Assembly (NCBI RefSeq): GCF_021699195.1
Contig: NZ_SSXE01000060.1
Location: 1-47,394, forward strand
Direction of reading: 5' to 3'
Source of the DNA: Nonomuraea sp. MG754425
GTDB lineage: Bacteria; Actinomycetota; Actinomycetes; Streptosporangiales; Streptosporangiaceae
Length of the DNA stretch: 47,394 nucleotides
Position numbers and translations under genes: made by a program. The notes beneath the pieces were generated by a model. That model made no database searches. It was given only the letters and a program-made list of their open reading frames with translations, and was not told the origin of the DNA. Positions 13,929-23,277 of the stretch are shown piece by piece. Positions within the stretch are counted from its first letter, which is position 1. Each line of letters starts with the position of its first letter.

Positions 13929-14795
13929 ATGAGCACCGAGCCGGCGTTCGTCATCGTCACCGGCATGTCGGGGGCCGGGCGCAGCACCGCCGCCAAGGCG
14001 CTCGAGGACCTGGGCTGGTTCGTCATCGACAACCTGCCGCCCGGGCTGCTGTTCGCGATGGCCGAGGAGGCGGGCAAGGTCAAGCTGGCGGCCGACAAGG
14101 TCGCGGCCGTGGTCGACGTGCGCAGCCTGGCCTTCACCACCGACCTCAACGCGGCCATCGAGGAGCTCGAAGGGCGCGGCGTCCGCGTGCGGGTGGTGTT
14201 CCTCGAGGCCAGCGACGAGGAGCTGGTGCGCAGGTTCGAGAACGTCCGCAGACCTCACCCGTTGCAGGGCGAGGGGCGGCTGGTCGACGGCATCACCCGC
14301 GAGCGGGGCATCCTGCGCGAGGTGCGCGCCAACGCCGACCTGGTGATCGACACCTCCGCGCACAACGTGCACGACCTGCGCAACAAGATCGTCGCCTACT
14401 TCGGCGGCGAGGACCGGCCGGGGCTGCGGCTCAACGTCGTGTCCTTCGGCTTCAAGTACGGCCTGCCGGTCGACGCCGACCTCGTGGTCGACTGCCGGTT
14501 CCTGCCCAACCCGCACTGGGTGCCCGAACTGCGGCCGATGAACGGCCTCGACCCCGCGGTCAGCGACTACGTGCTCGGGCAGCCGGGGGCCAAGGAGTTC
14601 CTCGACGCCTACGAAGAGGTCCTGCAGGTGGTCGCCACCGGCTACGCGCGCGAGGGCAAGAGCTACGCGACACTGGCGGTGGGCTGCACGGGCGGCAAGC
14701 ACCGCAGCGTGGCGATGGCCGAGCAGGTGGCCGCTCGGCTGCGCGACCGCGGCATGGAGGTCCAGGTCAGCCATCGGGATGTGGGGCGGGAGTGA
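13929..14795 (+). CDS. rapZ: RapZ/YvcJ-family nucleotide-binding protein
   Basis: The protein (288 residues) binds ATP/GTP through a Walker A, GMSGAGRST (about residues 13-21). Its C-terminal RapZ domain carries SFGFKYGLP, VVDCRFLPNPHW and CTGGKHRSV, the last resembling a phosphate-binding loop. In E. coli RapZ guides RNase E to the GlmZ sRNA in response to glucosamine-6-phosphate; the actinobacterial role is less clear. I prefer the ATG at 13929, following GGGGTGGGGCG, over the ATG at 13905. It overlaps yvcK by 4 nt (GTGA), and with whiA forms the conserved rapZ-yvcK-whiA group. Confidence 0.95.
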   Translation: MSTEPAFVIVTGMSGAGRSTAAKALEDLGWFVIDNLPPGLLFAMAEEAGKVKLAADKVAAVVDVRSLAFTTDLNAAIEELEGRGVRVRVVFLEASDEELVRRFENVRRPHPLQGEGRLVDGITRERGILREVRANADLVIDTSAHNVHDLRNKIVAYFGGEDRPGLRLNVVSFGFKYGLPVDADLVVDCRFLPNPHWVPELRPMNGLDPAVSDYVLGQPGAKEFLDAYEEVLQVVATGYAREGKSYATLAVGCTGGKHRSVAMAEQVAARLRDRGMEVQVSHRDVGRE

Positions 14796-15781
14796 CGGAT
14801 GAGAACGTCGGAGCCGCTTCGCCGTACCCGGTAGAGGGGGTGCGCGCCGGGTTCGGGCCGCCGGTCGTGGCGCTGGGCGGCGGCCACGGGCTGTACGCGT
14901 CCCTCTCGGCATTACGGATGGTGACCGACCGGTTGACCGCCGTGGTCACCGTCGCCGACGACGGCGGGTCCAGCGGCCGGCTGCGCCGTGAGCTCGGCGT
15001 GCTGCCGCCCGGCGACCTGCGCATGGCGCTGGCCGCGCTCTGCGGCGACGACGAGTGGGGCAGCACCTGGAGCGAGGTCGTCCAGCACCGTTTCCGCAGC
15101 GAGGGCGAGCTGCACGGGCACGCCGTCGGCAACCTGCTGATCGTCGCGCTGTGGGAGCTGCTCGGCGACCCCGTGGCCGGGCTCGACTGGGTCGGGCGGC
15201 TGCTGGGCGCGCAGGGCCGGGTGCTGCCGATGGCCTCGGTGCCGCTCGACATCCTGGCCGAGGTGGAGCTCGACGGCGTCATCTCGACCGTACGCGGGCA
15301 GGTGGCGTGCGCCCTGACCCCCGGCCGGGTGCAGGCCATCTCGCTGGTGCCGGAGGATCCGCCCGCGCGTCCCGAGGCGGTCGCGGCGGTGCTGCGCGCC
15401 GACTGGGTGGTGTTCGGGCCCGGGTCGTGGTTCACCAGTGTGCTGCCGCATCTCAAGGTGCCCGAACTGGCCAGGTCGCTGCACGAGACCAGGGCCAGGC
15501 GGCTCGTCACGCTCAACCTCGCCCCGCAGCCGGGCGAGACCGATGACTTCTCCCCCCAGCAACATCTGGAAGTGCTCCGACAGCACGCACCCGATCTGTC
15601 GATCGACGTGGTGCTCGCCGACACCGGGATCGTCGACGACCTCGACGCCCTGGAGAAGGCCGCCGCGGCGCTCGGCGCGCGCCTGGTCATGGCCGACGTC
15701 GCGGCCGGTGACGGCTCCGCGAGGCATGACCCACGACGTCTTGCCTCCGTCCTGGACGAGATTTTCCTCCAGAAGCGTTGA
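14792..15781 (+). CDS. yvcK: YvcK/CofD-like protein (gluconeogenesis factor family)
   Basis: This 329-residue CofD-like Rossmann protein has VVALGGGHGLYASLSAL (residues about 25-41), VVTVADDGGSSGRLRRELG and GDLRMALAAL. Also present are the later HAVGNLL and VVFGPGSWFTSVLPHL motifs, all typical of YvcK rather than of F420-pathway CofD, whose partner genes are absent here. In Bacillus and mycobacteria YvcK (CuvA) binds UDP-GlcNAc and supports peptidoglycan synthesis and growth on gluconeogenic carbon. Its GTG start lies inside the rapZ stop (GTGA), so the two are translationally coupled; whiA follows after 71 nt. Confidence 0.93.
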   Translation: MTDENVGAASPYPVEGVRAGFGPPVVALGGGHGLYASLSALRMVTDRLTAVVTVADDGGSSGRLRRELGVLPPGDLRMALAALCGDDEWGSTWSEVVQHRFRSEGELHGHAVGNLLIVALWELLGDPVAGLDWVGRLLGAQGRVLPMASVPLDILAEVELDGVISTVRGQVACALTPGRVQAISLVPEDPPARPEAVAAVLRADWVVFGPGSWFTSVLPHLKVPELARSLHETRARRLVTLNLAPQPGETDDFSPQQHLEVLRQHAPDLSIDVVLADTGIVDDLDALEKAAAALGARLVMADVAAGDGSARHDPRRLASVLDEIFLQKR

Positions 15782-15852
15782 TCCTGGTCGGCGTGGCGCG
15801 AAGGTGCGAGAGACTCGGAGGTGCCGGTCTGAATGGGGGAGAGGACTCACGC

Positions 15853-16833
15853 ATGGCGATGACAGGTGTGGTGAAAGACGAACTGAGCCGCCTGCCGGTG
15901 CTCAAGCCGTGCTGCCGAAAGGCGGAGGTTTCGACGCTGCTGCGGTTCGCCAGCGGCCTGCACCTGGTGGGCGGGAGAATCGTGATCGAGGCCGAACTCG
16001 ACACCAACGCCACCGCACGGCGGCTGATCAAGGACATCGGAGAGGTGTTCGGGCACAAGGCGGAGGTGCTCGTGCTCGCGCCCGCGGGGCTGCGCAAGGG
16101 CTCCCGCTACGTCGTGCGCGTCTACCGCGACGGTGAGGCGCTGGCCCGGCAGACGGGTCTCATCGACAACCACGGCCGTCCGGTGCGCGGGCTGCCCCGC
16201 CAGGTGGTGGCGGGCGCCTCGTGCGACGCCGAGGCCGCCTGGCGCGGCGCCTTCCTGGCGCACGGCTCGCTGACCGAGCCCGGACGGTCCATGTCGCTGG
16301 AGGTCACCTGCCCGGGGCCCGAGGCGGCGCTGGCCCTGGTGGGCTCGGCGCGGCGGCTGAAGATCCACGCCAAGGCGCGCGAGGTGCGCGGGGTCGACCG
16401 CGTCGTGGTGCGCGACGGCGACGCGATCAGCGCGCTGCTCACCCGGCTCGGCGCGCACGACAGCGTGCTCGCCTGGGAGGAGCGGCGGATGCGCCGCGAG
16501 GTGCGGGCCACCGCCAACCGGCTGGCCAACTTCGACGACGCCAACCTGCGGCGTTCGGCCCGCGCCGCGGTGGCGGCCGGCGCGCGGGTGCAGCGGGCGC
16601 TGGAGATCCTCGGCGAGGAGGCGCCCGACCATCTGGTGGTGGCCGGGCGGCTGCGGGTGGAGCACAAGCAGGCGTCGCTGGAGGAGCTGGGGCAGATCGC
16701 CGACCCGCCGCTGACCAAGGACGCCATCGCCGGGCGGATCCGGCGGCTGCTCGCCATGGCCGACAAGCGCGCCTCCGACCTGGGCATCCCCAACACCGAG
16801 GCCAATCTCACGGTCGACATGCTCGCACCGTAG
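15853..16833 (+). CDS. whiA: Sporulation/division transcription regulator WhiA
   Basis: This 326-residue protein has an N-terminal inactive LAGLIDADG homing-endonuclease-like fold (WhiA_N, then the LAGLIDADG-like part with RGAFLAHGSLTEP near residue 135). A C-terminal helix-turn-helix follows (RVEHKQASLEELGQIADPPLTKDAIAGRIRRLL). In Streptomyces WhiA works with WhiB to start sporulation septation, so this supports a filamentous sporulating host. I chose the ATG at 15853, which follows GGGGGAGAGG; a second ATG two codons later is equally usable. The gene ends in a very stable hairpin. Confidence 0.95.
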   Translation: MAMTGVVKDELSRLPVLKPCCRKAEVSTLLRFASGLHLVGGRIVIEAELDTNATARRLIKDIGEVFGHKAEVLVLAPAGLRKGSRYVVRVYRDGEALARQTGLIDNHGRPVRGLPRQVVAGASCDAEAAWRGAFLAHGSLTEPGRSMSLEVTCPGPEAALALVGSARRLKIHAKAREVRGVDRVVVRDGDAISALLTRLGAHDSVLAWEERRMRREVRATANRLANFDDANLRRSARAAVAAGARVQRALEILGEEAPDHLVVAGRLRVEHKQASLEELGQIADPPLTKDAIAGRIRRLLAMADKRASDLGIPNTEANLTVDMLAP

Positions 16834-16918
16834 GCGGGGGCTCGGCCGTCACACGCGGCCGGGCGCCGTCCGGGTGGTTCTGACGTCGTCACGGCGGAGC
16901 GCGGCAGGCTCCGCCCGC

Positions 16919-16968
16919 CGCACGTGAACCGGGCTCCGTCCAGGGGGACGGAGCCCGGTTCACGTGCG
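16919..16968. terminator. Bidirectional terminator between whiA and the convergent membrane gene
   Basis: A perfect 23-bp inverted repeat (16919-16941 with 16946-16968) with a 4-nt AGGG loop sits between the two convergent stops. A second, smaller hairpin (GGCGGAGC with GCTCCGCC, about 16893-16914) lies directly before it. No T-run follows on either strand. Its length, perfection and position support a strong two-way transcription stop. Confidence 0.75.
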
Positions 16969-16998
16969 GGACACCGTCGTGGCCGGGTGCGCGGCGGG

Positions 16999-17640
16999 TC
17001 AGTCGTCGGCTGGTTTACGGGGGGTGAACAGGTCGGCCGTGGTCTTCGGAGTGGGTTGCTGGGCGGGCTCGAACGGGGCCCGGTACTCCGGCTCCCGCGT
17101 TTCCGGCGCCTGCGCGTCGGCCTCGGCCTCGGCGCGCCGGGCGCGGCGGACGCGCAGGACCCGCAGGGTGATCAGGGCGAGGGCGGCCAGGGCGGCCACG
17201 GCGATGGACAGCCAGGCGGCCCACGAGTCGGCCAGCGGGGCGCGGTACATCGACAGCGCGTCCGGCAGGCCGGCGTTGAGGGTGTCCAGGCCGACGTCGC
17301 CCACGCCGGCGGGGGAGCCGTCCGGTGCGCGCAGGTCGGCGCCGACCAGCATGGCCTTGCCGGTGACCTGGCCGGCCACCACGGCGCCGCCCGCGTACAG
17401 CGTGGCGATCGGGAGCAGCGCGAGGCTGCTCGGACGTGCGGCGCCCGTCGCGAGCGCCACCACGACGGCGATCAGCAGCGACAGCGCGAGCGAGATCGGC
17501 AGGCCGCCCCCGAACGACATGACGGCACCCGGCAGGCTCTGCTGGAACAGGATGGCCGCCCCCAGGCCCGCCGCGCAGACGAGCGCGGCCGGCAGGCCCA
17601 TGAAGAGTCCGGGCAGCAGGCCGGACCGCTTATGTGACAT
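16999..17640 (-). CDS. Membrane protein of unknown function with charged C-terminal tail
   Basis: The product has 213 residues. Four hydrophobic segments are visible: near residues 10-30, 45-65 and 72-95, then, after an extracytoplasmic loop of about 50 residues, a last helix near 145-165. A long cytoplasmic tail rich in Arg, Glu, Pro and Ala ends ADLFTPRKPADD. The ATG at 17640 follows GGGGGCTGAG; an upstream ATG at 17661 lacks a binding site. I do not recognise the family. It sits on the opposite strand between whiA and gap, a junction that is often uninterrupted in related genomes, so it looks like a lineage-specific insertion. Confidence 0.78.
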   Translation of the reverse strand: MSHKRSGLLPGLFMGLPAALVCAAGLGAAILFQQSLPGAVMSFGGGLPISLALSLLIAVVVALATGAARPSSLALLPIATLYAGGAVVAGQVTGKAMLVGADLRAPDGSPAGVGDVGLDTLNAGLPDALSMYRAPLADSWAAWLSIAVAALAALALITLRVLRVRRARRAEAEADAQAPETREPEYRAPFEPAQQPTPKTTADLFTPRKPADD

Positions 17641-17745
17641 CTCAGCCCCCAGAGAATGCACGAATTTACTCCGACGAGTCGGGCACTTTACTCGAACCTC
17701 GCAAAACGTGCCTCATGAACAGCGATTCACAGTGCCGGTACCTGT

Positions 17746-17761
17746 AGTGGTCTAAACCAAT
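17746..17761. promoter_or_regulatory. dre-like palindrome (DasR-type operator) at the gap promoter
   Basis: AGTGGTCTAAACCAAT matches the DasR-responsive element AGTGGTCTAGACCACT at 14 of 16 positions and is nearly palindromic. It overlaps the place where a -35 would lie for a -10 at TAAGGT (17772-17777), so a bound GntR-family repressor would block the promoter. DasR senses glucosamine-6-phosphate and controls chitin/GlcNAc uptake and carbon flow in Streptomyces; whether this host has DasR is not shown here. Confidence 0.5.
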
Positions 17762-17826
17762 TTGGGTCCGATAAGGTTCGTGGTTGAGGTTTCAGCCCGC
17801 CATCTGTTCGAGGAGATTCGGTTCCC

Positions 17827-18831
<1,005 letters not shown>

Positions 18832-18863
18832 CCGTCCGCGACGACGAAAACAGGAGCATGAGC

Positions 18864-20051
18864 ATGCGCACGCTCGATGATCTCGACGTGAAGGGGCGGC
18901 GCGTGCTTGTGCGCGCCGACCTCAACGTCCCCCTCGACGGGGAGACGATCACCGACGACGGCCGCATCCGCGCGTCGGTGCCGACCATCAGGACCCTGGT
19001 GGAGCGGGGCGCGAAGGTCGTCGTCTGTGCCCACCTGGGCAGGCCCAAGGGCAAGGTGGCCCCGGAGTTCTCGCTGCGGCCGGTGGCGGCCCGCCTCGGC
19101 GAGCTGCTCGGCCAGGAGGTGGCCTTCGCCGCCGACGTGGCCGGGCCGAGCGCCCGCGAGACGGTCGAGGCCCTCCACGACGGCCAGGTGGCCCTGCTGG
19201 AGAACCTCCGCTACGAACCCGGCGAGGAGTCCAAGGACGACGCCGTGCGCGGCGAGTTCGCCGCGAAGCTGGCCGCGCTGGCCGAGCTGTACGTCGGCGA
19301 CGGCTTCGGCGCGGTGCACCGCAAGCACGCCAGCGTCTACGACGTGCCCAAGCTGCTGCCGCACGCGGCGGGCGGGCTGGTCGAGGCCGAGGTCGAGGTG
19401 CTGCGGAAGCTGACCGAGGACACCGCGCGGCCCTACGTGGTCGTGCTGGGCGGCGCCAAGGTCTCCGACAAGCTCGGCGTCATCGCCAACCTGCTGACCA
19501 AGGTCGACCGGCTGCTGATCGGCGGCGGCATGGCCTACACCTTCCTCGCGGCCCAGGGCCACGAGGTCGGCAACTCGCTGCTCCAGAAGGACCAGCTCGA
19601 CCAGGTCCGCGGCTTCCTCAACGAGGCCGCCCAGCGCGGCGTCGACCTCGTGCTGCCCGTCGACGTGCTGGCGGCGGTCACCTTCGCCGCCGACGCCGAG
19701 CACGAGGTGGTCGAGGCGACGGCCATCCCGGCCGACCGGGAGGGCCTGGACATCGGGCCGAAGACCCGTGAGCTGTTCGCCGCCAAGCTGTCCGACGCCC
19801 GTACCGTCTTCTGGAACGGGCCGATGGGCGTGTTCGAGTTCGACGCGTTCTCCGGCGGCACCAGGGCGGTGGCCGAGGCGCTGATCCGCTCCGACGCCTT
19901 CACGGTGGTCGGCGGCGGCGACTCGGCGGCGGCGGTACGCAGGCTGAAACTTCCCGAGGACGGCTTCTCGCACATCTCCACCGGTGGCGGGGCCAGTCTC
20001 GAATATCTCGAGGGCAAGACCCTGCCCGGACTCGCGGCGTTGGAGGACTGA
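18864..20051 (+). CDS. pgk: Phosphoglycerate kinase
   Basis: This 395-residue monomeric kinase transfers phosphate from 1,3-bisphosphoglycerate to ADP. Visible landmarks are RVLVRADLNVPLD at residues 14-26 (substrate-binding Asp and Asn), HLGRPKG (about 62), LLENLRYEPGEE (about 115), YVVVLGGAKVSDK (about 190), and the C-terminal nucleotide loop VVGGGDSAAAVRRL. Two ATGs are close together; AGGAG at 18852-18856 is ideally spaced for the second (18864) and too close to the first (18858). It lies 32 nt after gap and 3 nt before tpiA, so the three genes are cotranscribed. Confidence 0.97.
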   Translation: MRTLDDLDVKGRRVLVRADLNVPLDGETITDDGRIRASVPTIRTLVERGAKVVVCAHLGRPKGKVAPEFSLRPVAARLGELLGQEVAFAADVAGPSARETVEALHDGQVALLENLRYEPGEESKDDAVRGEFAAKLAALAELYVGDGFGAVHRKHASVYDVPKLLPHAAGGLVEAEVEVLRKLTEDTARPYVVVLGGAKVSDKLGVIANLLTKVDRLLIGGGMAYTFLAAQGHEVGNSLLQKDQLDQVRGFLNEAAQRGVDLVLPVDVLAAVTFAADAEHEVVEATAIPADREGLDIGPKTRELFAAKLSDARTVFWNGPMGVFEFDAFSGGTRAVAEALIRSDAFTVVGGGDSAAAVRRLKLPEDGFSHISTGGGASLEYLEGKTLPGLAALED

Positions 20052-20054
20052 AGG

Positions 20055-20837
20055 TTGACGCAGCGCAAGCCGCTCATCGCCGGCAACTGGAAGATGAACC
20101 TCAACCATTTCGAGGCCATCAAGCTGGTCCAGAAACTGGCCTTCGCGCTCAACGACAAGGTCTTCGACAAGGTCGAGGTGGCGGTCCTGCCGCCGTTCAC
20201 CGACCTGCGCAGCGTCCAGACCCTGGTCGACGGCGACAAGCTCAGGATCGTCTACGGCGCCCAGGACCTGTCGGAGCACGACGCGGGCGCCTACACCGGT
20301 GAGGTGTCGGGCGCCATGCTGGCCAAGCTCGGCTGCACGTACGTGACCGTCGGGCACTCCGAGCGCCGCCAGTACCATCGCGAGGACGACGAGGTGGTCA
20401 ACGCCAAGATGCTGGCCGCCGTCCGGCACTCGCTGACGCCCATCCTGTGCGTGGGCGAGGCCCTGCAGGTGCGTCAAGAGGGCCGACACATCGCGCATTG
20501 TTGTGCCCAACTCGACGGGGCGCTGCGCAAAATCACCGCCGAGCAGGCAAAATCGATAGTGGTGGCCTACGAACCGGTGTGGGCGATCGGCACCGGCGAG
20601 GTGGCCACCCCCGAGGACGCCCAGGAGGCGTGCGGTGCTCTGCGAGGCAGACTCGCCGAGCTCTACGACTCCGAAGTGGCCTCCGGGGTCCGTATCCTTT
20701 ACGGTGGCTCGGTCAAGTCAGGCAATATCAAGGGGATCATGGCGCAGCCGGATGTCGACGGCGCCCTGGTGGGTGGTGCCAGCATCGATCCCGACGAGTT
20801 CGCGAGGATCTGCCGATTCTCCGATATGCCCGGCTAA
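20055..20837 (+). CDS. tpiA: Triosephosphate isomerase
   Basis: This 260-residue TIM-barrel enzyme interconverts dihydroxyacetone phosphate and glyceraldehyde-3-phosphate. The active-site residues are all present: Lys in AGNWKMN (about residue 12), His in VGHSERRQ (about 99), Glu in AYEPVWAIGTG (about 170, the signature), and the phosphate loop YGGSVKSGN. The TTG start at 20055 is 8 nt after GGAGG, which lies in the end of pgk; the genes are 3 nt apart. The segment RHIAHCCAQLDGAL has adjacent cysteines not usual in the enzyme, outside the active site. Confidence 0.96.
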   Translation: MTQRKPLIAGNWKMNLNHFEAIKLVQKLAFALNDKVFDKVEVAVLPPFTDLRSVQTLVDGDKLRIVYGAQDLSEHDAGAYTGEVSGAMLAKLGCTYVTVGHSERRQYHREDDEVVNAKMLAAVRHSLTPILCVGEALQVRQEGRHIAHCCAQLDGALRKITAEQAKSIVVAYEPVWAIGTGEVATPEDAQEACGALRGRLAELYDSEVASGVRILYGGSVKSGNIKGIMAQPDVDGALVGGASIDPDEFARICRFSDMPG

Positions 20838-20860
20838 CTGAGCCGTTCCGGGGGTGCGAC

Positions 20861-20889
20861 TTGACATCAGGCCGTACCCTCAAGAGGCA
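20861..20889 (+). promoter_or_regulatory. Possible secG promoter
   Basis: A perfect -35 TTGACA (20861-20866) lies in the spacer before secG. With 17-bp spacing the -10 would be GAGGCA, which is poor, so only the -35 supports this call. Confidence 0.3.
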
Positions 20890-20936
20890 AGTCTGAATCG
20901 TCACGCGTAACAGAGCATTGAAGGAACAGGCATACC

Positions 20937-21167
20937 GTGGAACTCGGAATCTCTATCGCCCTCATCCTGGCGAGCCTTCTCATGATCCTGCTCGTCCTGC
21001 TCCACAAGGGCAAGGGTGGTGGCCTGTCTGACATGTTCGGCGGCGGTTTCTCGTCGAACTTCGGTGGTTCCTCGGTGGTGGAGCGCAACCTCGACCGGCT
21101 GACCGTCATCACGGGCACGGTCTGGTTCGTCTGCATCATCGCTCTCGGCCTGCTCATGAGGCCCTGA
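20937..21167 (+). CDS. secG: Protein-export membrane protein SecG
   Basis: This small (76-residue) subunit of the SecYEG translocon has two membrane helices: residues 3-23 (ISIALILASLLMILLVLL) and about 57-74 (ITGTVWFVCIIALGLLM). They flank a Gly-rich loop with the family signature HKGKGGGLSDMFGGG. The GTG start at 20937 follows AAGGAA. SecG after tpiA is the normal position in actinobacteria. Confidence 0.95.
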   Translation: MELGISIALILASLLMILLVLLHKGKGGGLSDMFGGGFSSNFGGSSVVERNLDRLTVITGTVWFVCIIALGLLMRP

Positions 21168-21240
21168 GCAACAAGTCAACGCGTGACAGTGATTCTCCCC
21201 CCGTGTCTGTACGCGGGGCGATCGAGCGAGGAGTTCATCC

Positions 21241-21585
21241 GTGGGTAGTGGCAACGCGATCCGTGGCAGCCGAGTCGGCGCCGGCCCTATGGGGGAGGCC
21301 GAGCGCGGCGAGGCGGCTCCGCGAGTGCGGGTCTCGTTCTGGTGCGCCAACATGCACGAGACGCGCCCCAGTTTCGCCAGCGACGCGGCGGTCCCCGAGA
21401 CGTGGGACTGCCCCCGTTGCGGCCTCCCTGCCGGACAGGACGAGGCGGCGCCGCCTGCCCCGCCGAAGAACGAGCCGTACAAGACGCACCTCGCTTACGT
21501 GAAGGAGCGCAGGAGCGACAAGGACGGCAAGGCAATCCTCGAAGAGGCACTGGAACGCTTGCGCAACAACAAGTCCCCCTGGTAG
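21241..21585 (+). CDS. rbpA: RNA polymerase-binding protein RbpA
   Basis: RbpA is an actinobacterial transcription factor that binds the principal sigma factor and stabilises open complexes. This 114-residue protein keeps the layout: a basic N-terminal tail (GNAIRGSRVG), a core with zinc-type residues FWCANMHETRP and WDCPRCG, a linker, and the C-terminal sigma-interaction domain (YKTHLAYVKERRSDKDGKAILEEALERLR). It has an unusually long insert after the tail and a Pro/Ala-rich linker. The GTG start follows CGAGGAG. A strong hairpin terminator follows. Confidence 0.95.
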   Translation: MGSGNAIRGSRVGAGPMGEAERGEAAPRVRVSFWCANMHETRPSFASDAAVPETWDCPRCGLPAGQDEAAPPAPPKNEPYKTHLAYVKERRSDKDGKAILEEALERLRNNKSPW

Positions 21586-21605
21586 TCGGTACGCCCAGGA
21601 GCGGC

Positions 21606-21646
21606 CGGAGGGGCCCCGGAGAGTCGTTCTCCCCGGGGCCCCTCCG
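21606..21646. terminator. Terminator between rbpA and the convergent amidohydrolase gene
   Basis: A perfect 14-bp inverted repeat (21606-21619 with 21633-21646), with possible further pairing of AGA with TCT in the loop, lies between the two stop codons. It can serve both strands. Confidence 0.75.
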
Positions 21647-21652
21647 TCATGG

Positions 21653-23254
21653 TCAGGCCCGTTCGTGCACCGGCTCGCCGTCGACGAACGTCATCCGGGC
21701 CCGCGTCGTCCAGATCTCGCCCGGCGGCAGCTCGAACGGGTCGCGGTCGAGCACCACCAGGTCGGCCGGCCGGCCCGGCTCGACGGCCCCGGCCGGGGAG
21801 CGGTTGATCCAGGCCGAGCCCTCCGTGTACGCGGTCATCGCGGCGGCCAGGCCGATGCGCTGGCCGGGCAGGAACGGGGTCTGCGCGGTCGGGTAGCCCG
21901 CGTGCACCGAACTGCCCGGTTCGGTGCGGTTGACGGCGACGTGCATGCCCTGCAACGGGTCGGCGTTCGAGACCGGCCAGTCGCTGCCCGCGCAGCACCG
22001 GGCGCCGTGCGCCAGCAGGTCGGCGAACGGGTACTGCCACGACGAGCGGGGTTCCCCGAGGTAGGGCAGTGTCAGCTCGTCCATCTGGGCGTGGTGGGTG
22101 GCCCACAGCGGCTGCAGGTTGGCCGTGACGCCCAGGGCGGCGAAGCGCGGCACGTCGGCGGGCTCGATGATCTGCAGGTGGGCGATGTGGTGCCGGTTGG
22201 CCGGGTCGGTGCCCTCGAAGCTGTCCAGGGCCTCGCGCACGGCCCGCTCGCCGATGGCGTGGAAGTGCACCTGGAAGCCGTGCCGGTCCAGTTCGGCGAC
22301 GTACCCGGTGAGCTTGGCGGGGTCCACGTACGACAGCCCGGTGCCCCCGCACAGGCAGTACGGCTCCAGCGTCGCGGCCGTGAAGTTCTCCGTGATGCCG
22401 TCCTGCATGATCTTGACCGAGGTGGCGCTGAACCGGTCGAGCCCCTCGGCCAGGGCCCGGCGCGCGAGCAGGTCCTCGATCTGCTCGGCGCCCCGCGTGC
22501 GGTCCCACCACAGGGCGCCCACCACGCGCGCCTTCAGCCGTCCCGAACCGGCCGCCGCGAGGTAGGTGGGCAACTGGTCGTCGGAGCCCGCGTACGAGCC
22601 GACGATGGCGTCCTGCCAGCCGGTGATGCCCAGCGAGAACAGGTGCCGCTGGGCGTCGGCCAGGGCGTCGTCCAGGTCCTGGGCGGTCGGGCGCGCGGTG
22701 AGCAGGCCCACCAGGTCCATGGCGCCCTCGTGCAGCACGCCGGTGGGCTCGCCGGCGGCGTCGCGCTCGATGCGGCCGTCGGCGGGGTCGGGGGTGTCGC
22801 GGGTGATGCCGGCCCTTTCGAGGGCGCGGGTGTTGACCCAGGCGGCGTGGTGGTCGCGCTGGATCAGATAGGCGGGACGGTCGAGGAAGTCGATCTGGTC
22901 GCGATGGGGAAGGCCGGCGGGGAATGCCGACATGTCCCAGCCGCCGCCGTCAATCCACTCTTTTTCAAGATTCTTCGCGGCATAGTCAGCGATCTTTTCT
23001 CTGTATTCGTCAAGACCGAATATTTCTGACAAATCGCACTTTGCTCGTTCGAGGCCCGCCTGAACCGGATGCAGATGAGCGTCCGTGAAACCCGGCGTCA
23101 GCAGAGCGCCGTCGAGATCCACCGTCTCGTGGGGCTGCCGCGCCAGCTCGCGCTCCGGGCCCACGGCGGCGATCACGCCGTCGCGCACCAGCACGGCCGA
23201 GGTGACGACGCCCCGCGGGGTGAAGACGCGCCCGCCTCGGAAGAGGATGCTCAT
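21653..23254 (-). CDS. Metal-dependent amidohydrolase, YtcJ-like
   Basis: This 533-residue amidohydrolase is of the YtcJ/Amidohydro_3 kind. An N-terminal beta-sandwich carries ILFRGGRVFTPRG, followed by the metal-binding TPGFTDAHLHP (HxH, about residue 60). The family then has IQRDHHAAWVN, VKIMQDG (Lys likely carbamylated), HFHAIGERAV, NRHHIAHLQII and GSDWPVSNADPLQG (catalytic Asp). Substrates in this family are mostly unknown N-acyl or amidine compounds. The ATG at 23254 follows GAAGGGA, 23 nt after the FAD oxidoreductase gene, so the two form an operon. A combined catabolic role on an amine substrate is likely but not specific. Confidence 0.9.
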   Translation of the reverse strand: MSILFRGGRVFTPRGVVTSAVLVRDGVIAAVGPERELARQPHETVDLDGALLTPGFTDAHLHPVQAGLERAKCDLSEIFGLDEYREKIADYAAKNLEKEWIDGGGWDMSAFPAGLPHRDQIDFLDRPAYLIQRDHHAAWVNTRALERAGITRDTPDPADGRIERDAAGEPTGVLHEGAMDLVGLLTARPTAQDLDDALADAQRHLFSLGITGWQDAIVGSYAGSDDQLPTYLAAAGSGRLKARVVGALWWDRTRGAEQIEDLLARRALAEGLDRFSATSVKIMQDGITENFTAATLEPYCLCGGTGLSYVDPAKLTGYVAELDRHGFQVHFHAIGERAVREALDSFEGTDPANRHHIAHLQIIEPADVPRFAALGVTANLQPLWATHHAQMDELTLPYLGEPRSSWQYPFADLLAHGARCCAGSDWPVSNADPLQGMHVAVNRTEPGSSVHAGYPTAQTPFLPGQRIGLAAAMTAYTEGSAWINRSPAGAVEPGRPADLVVLDRDPFELPPGEIWTTRARMTFVDGEPVHERA

Positions 23255-23277
23255 GGGTGTCCCTTCTGGTGTCCGGT

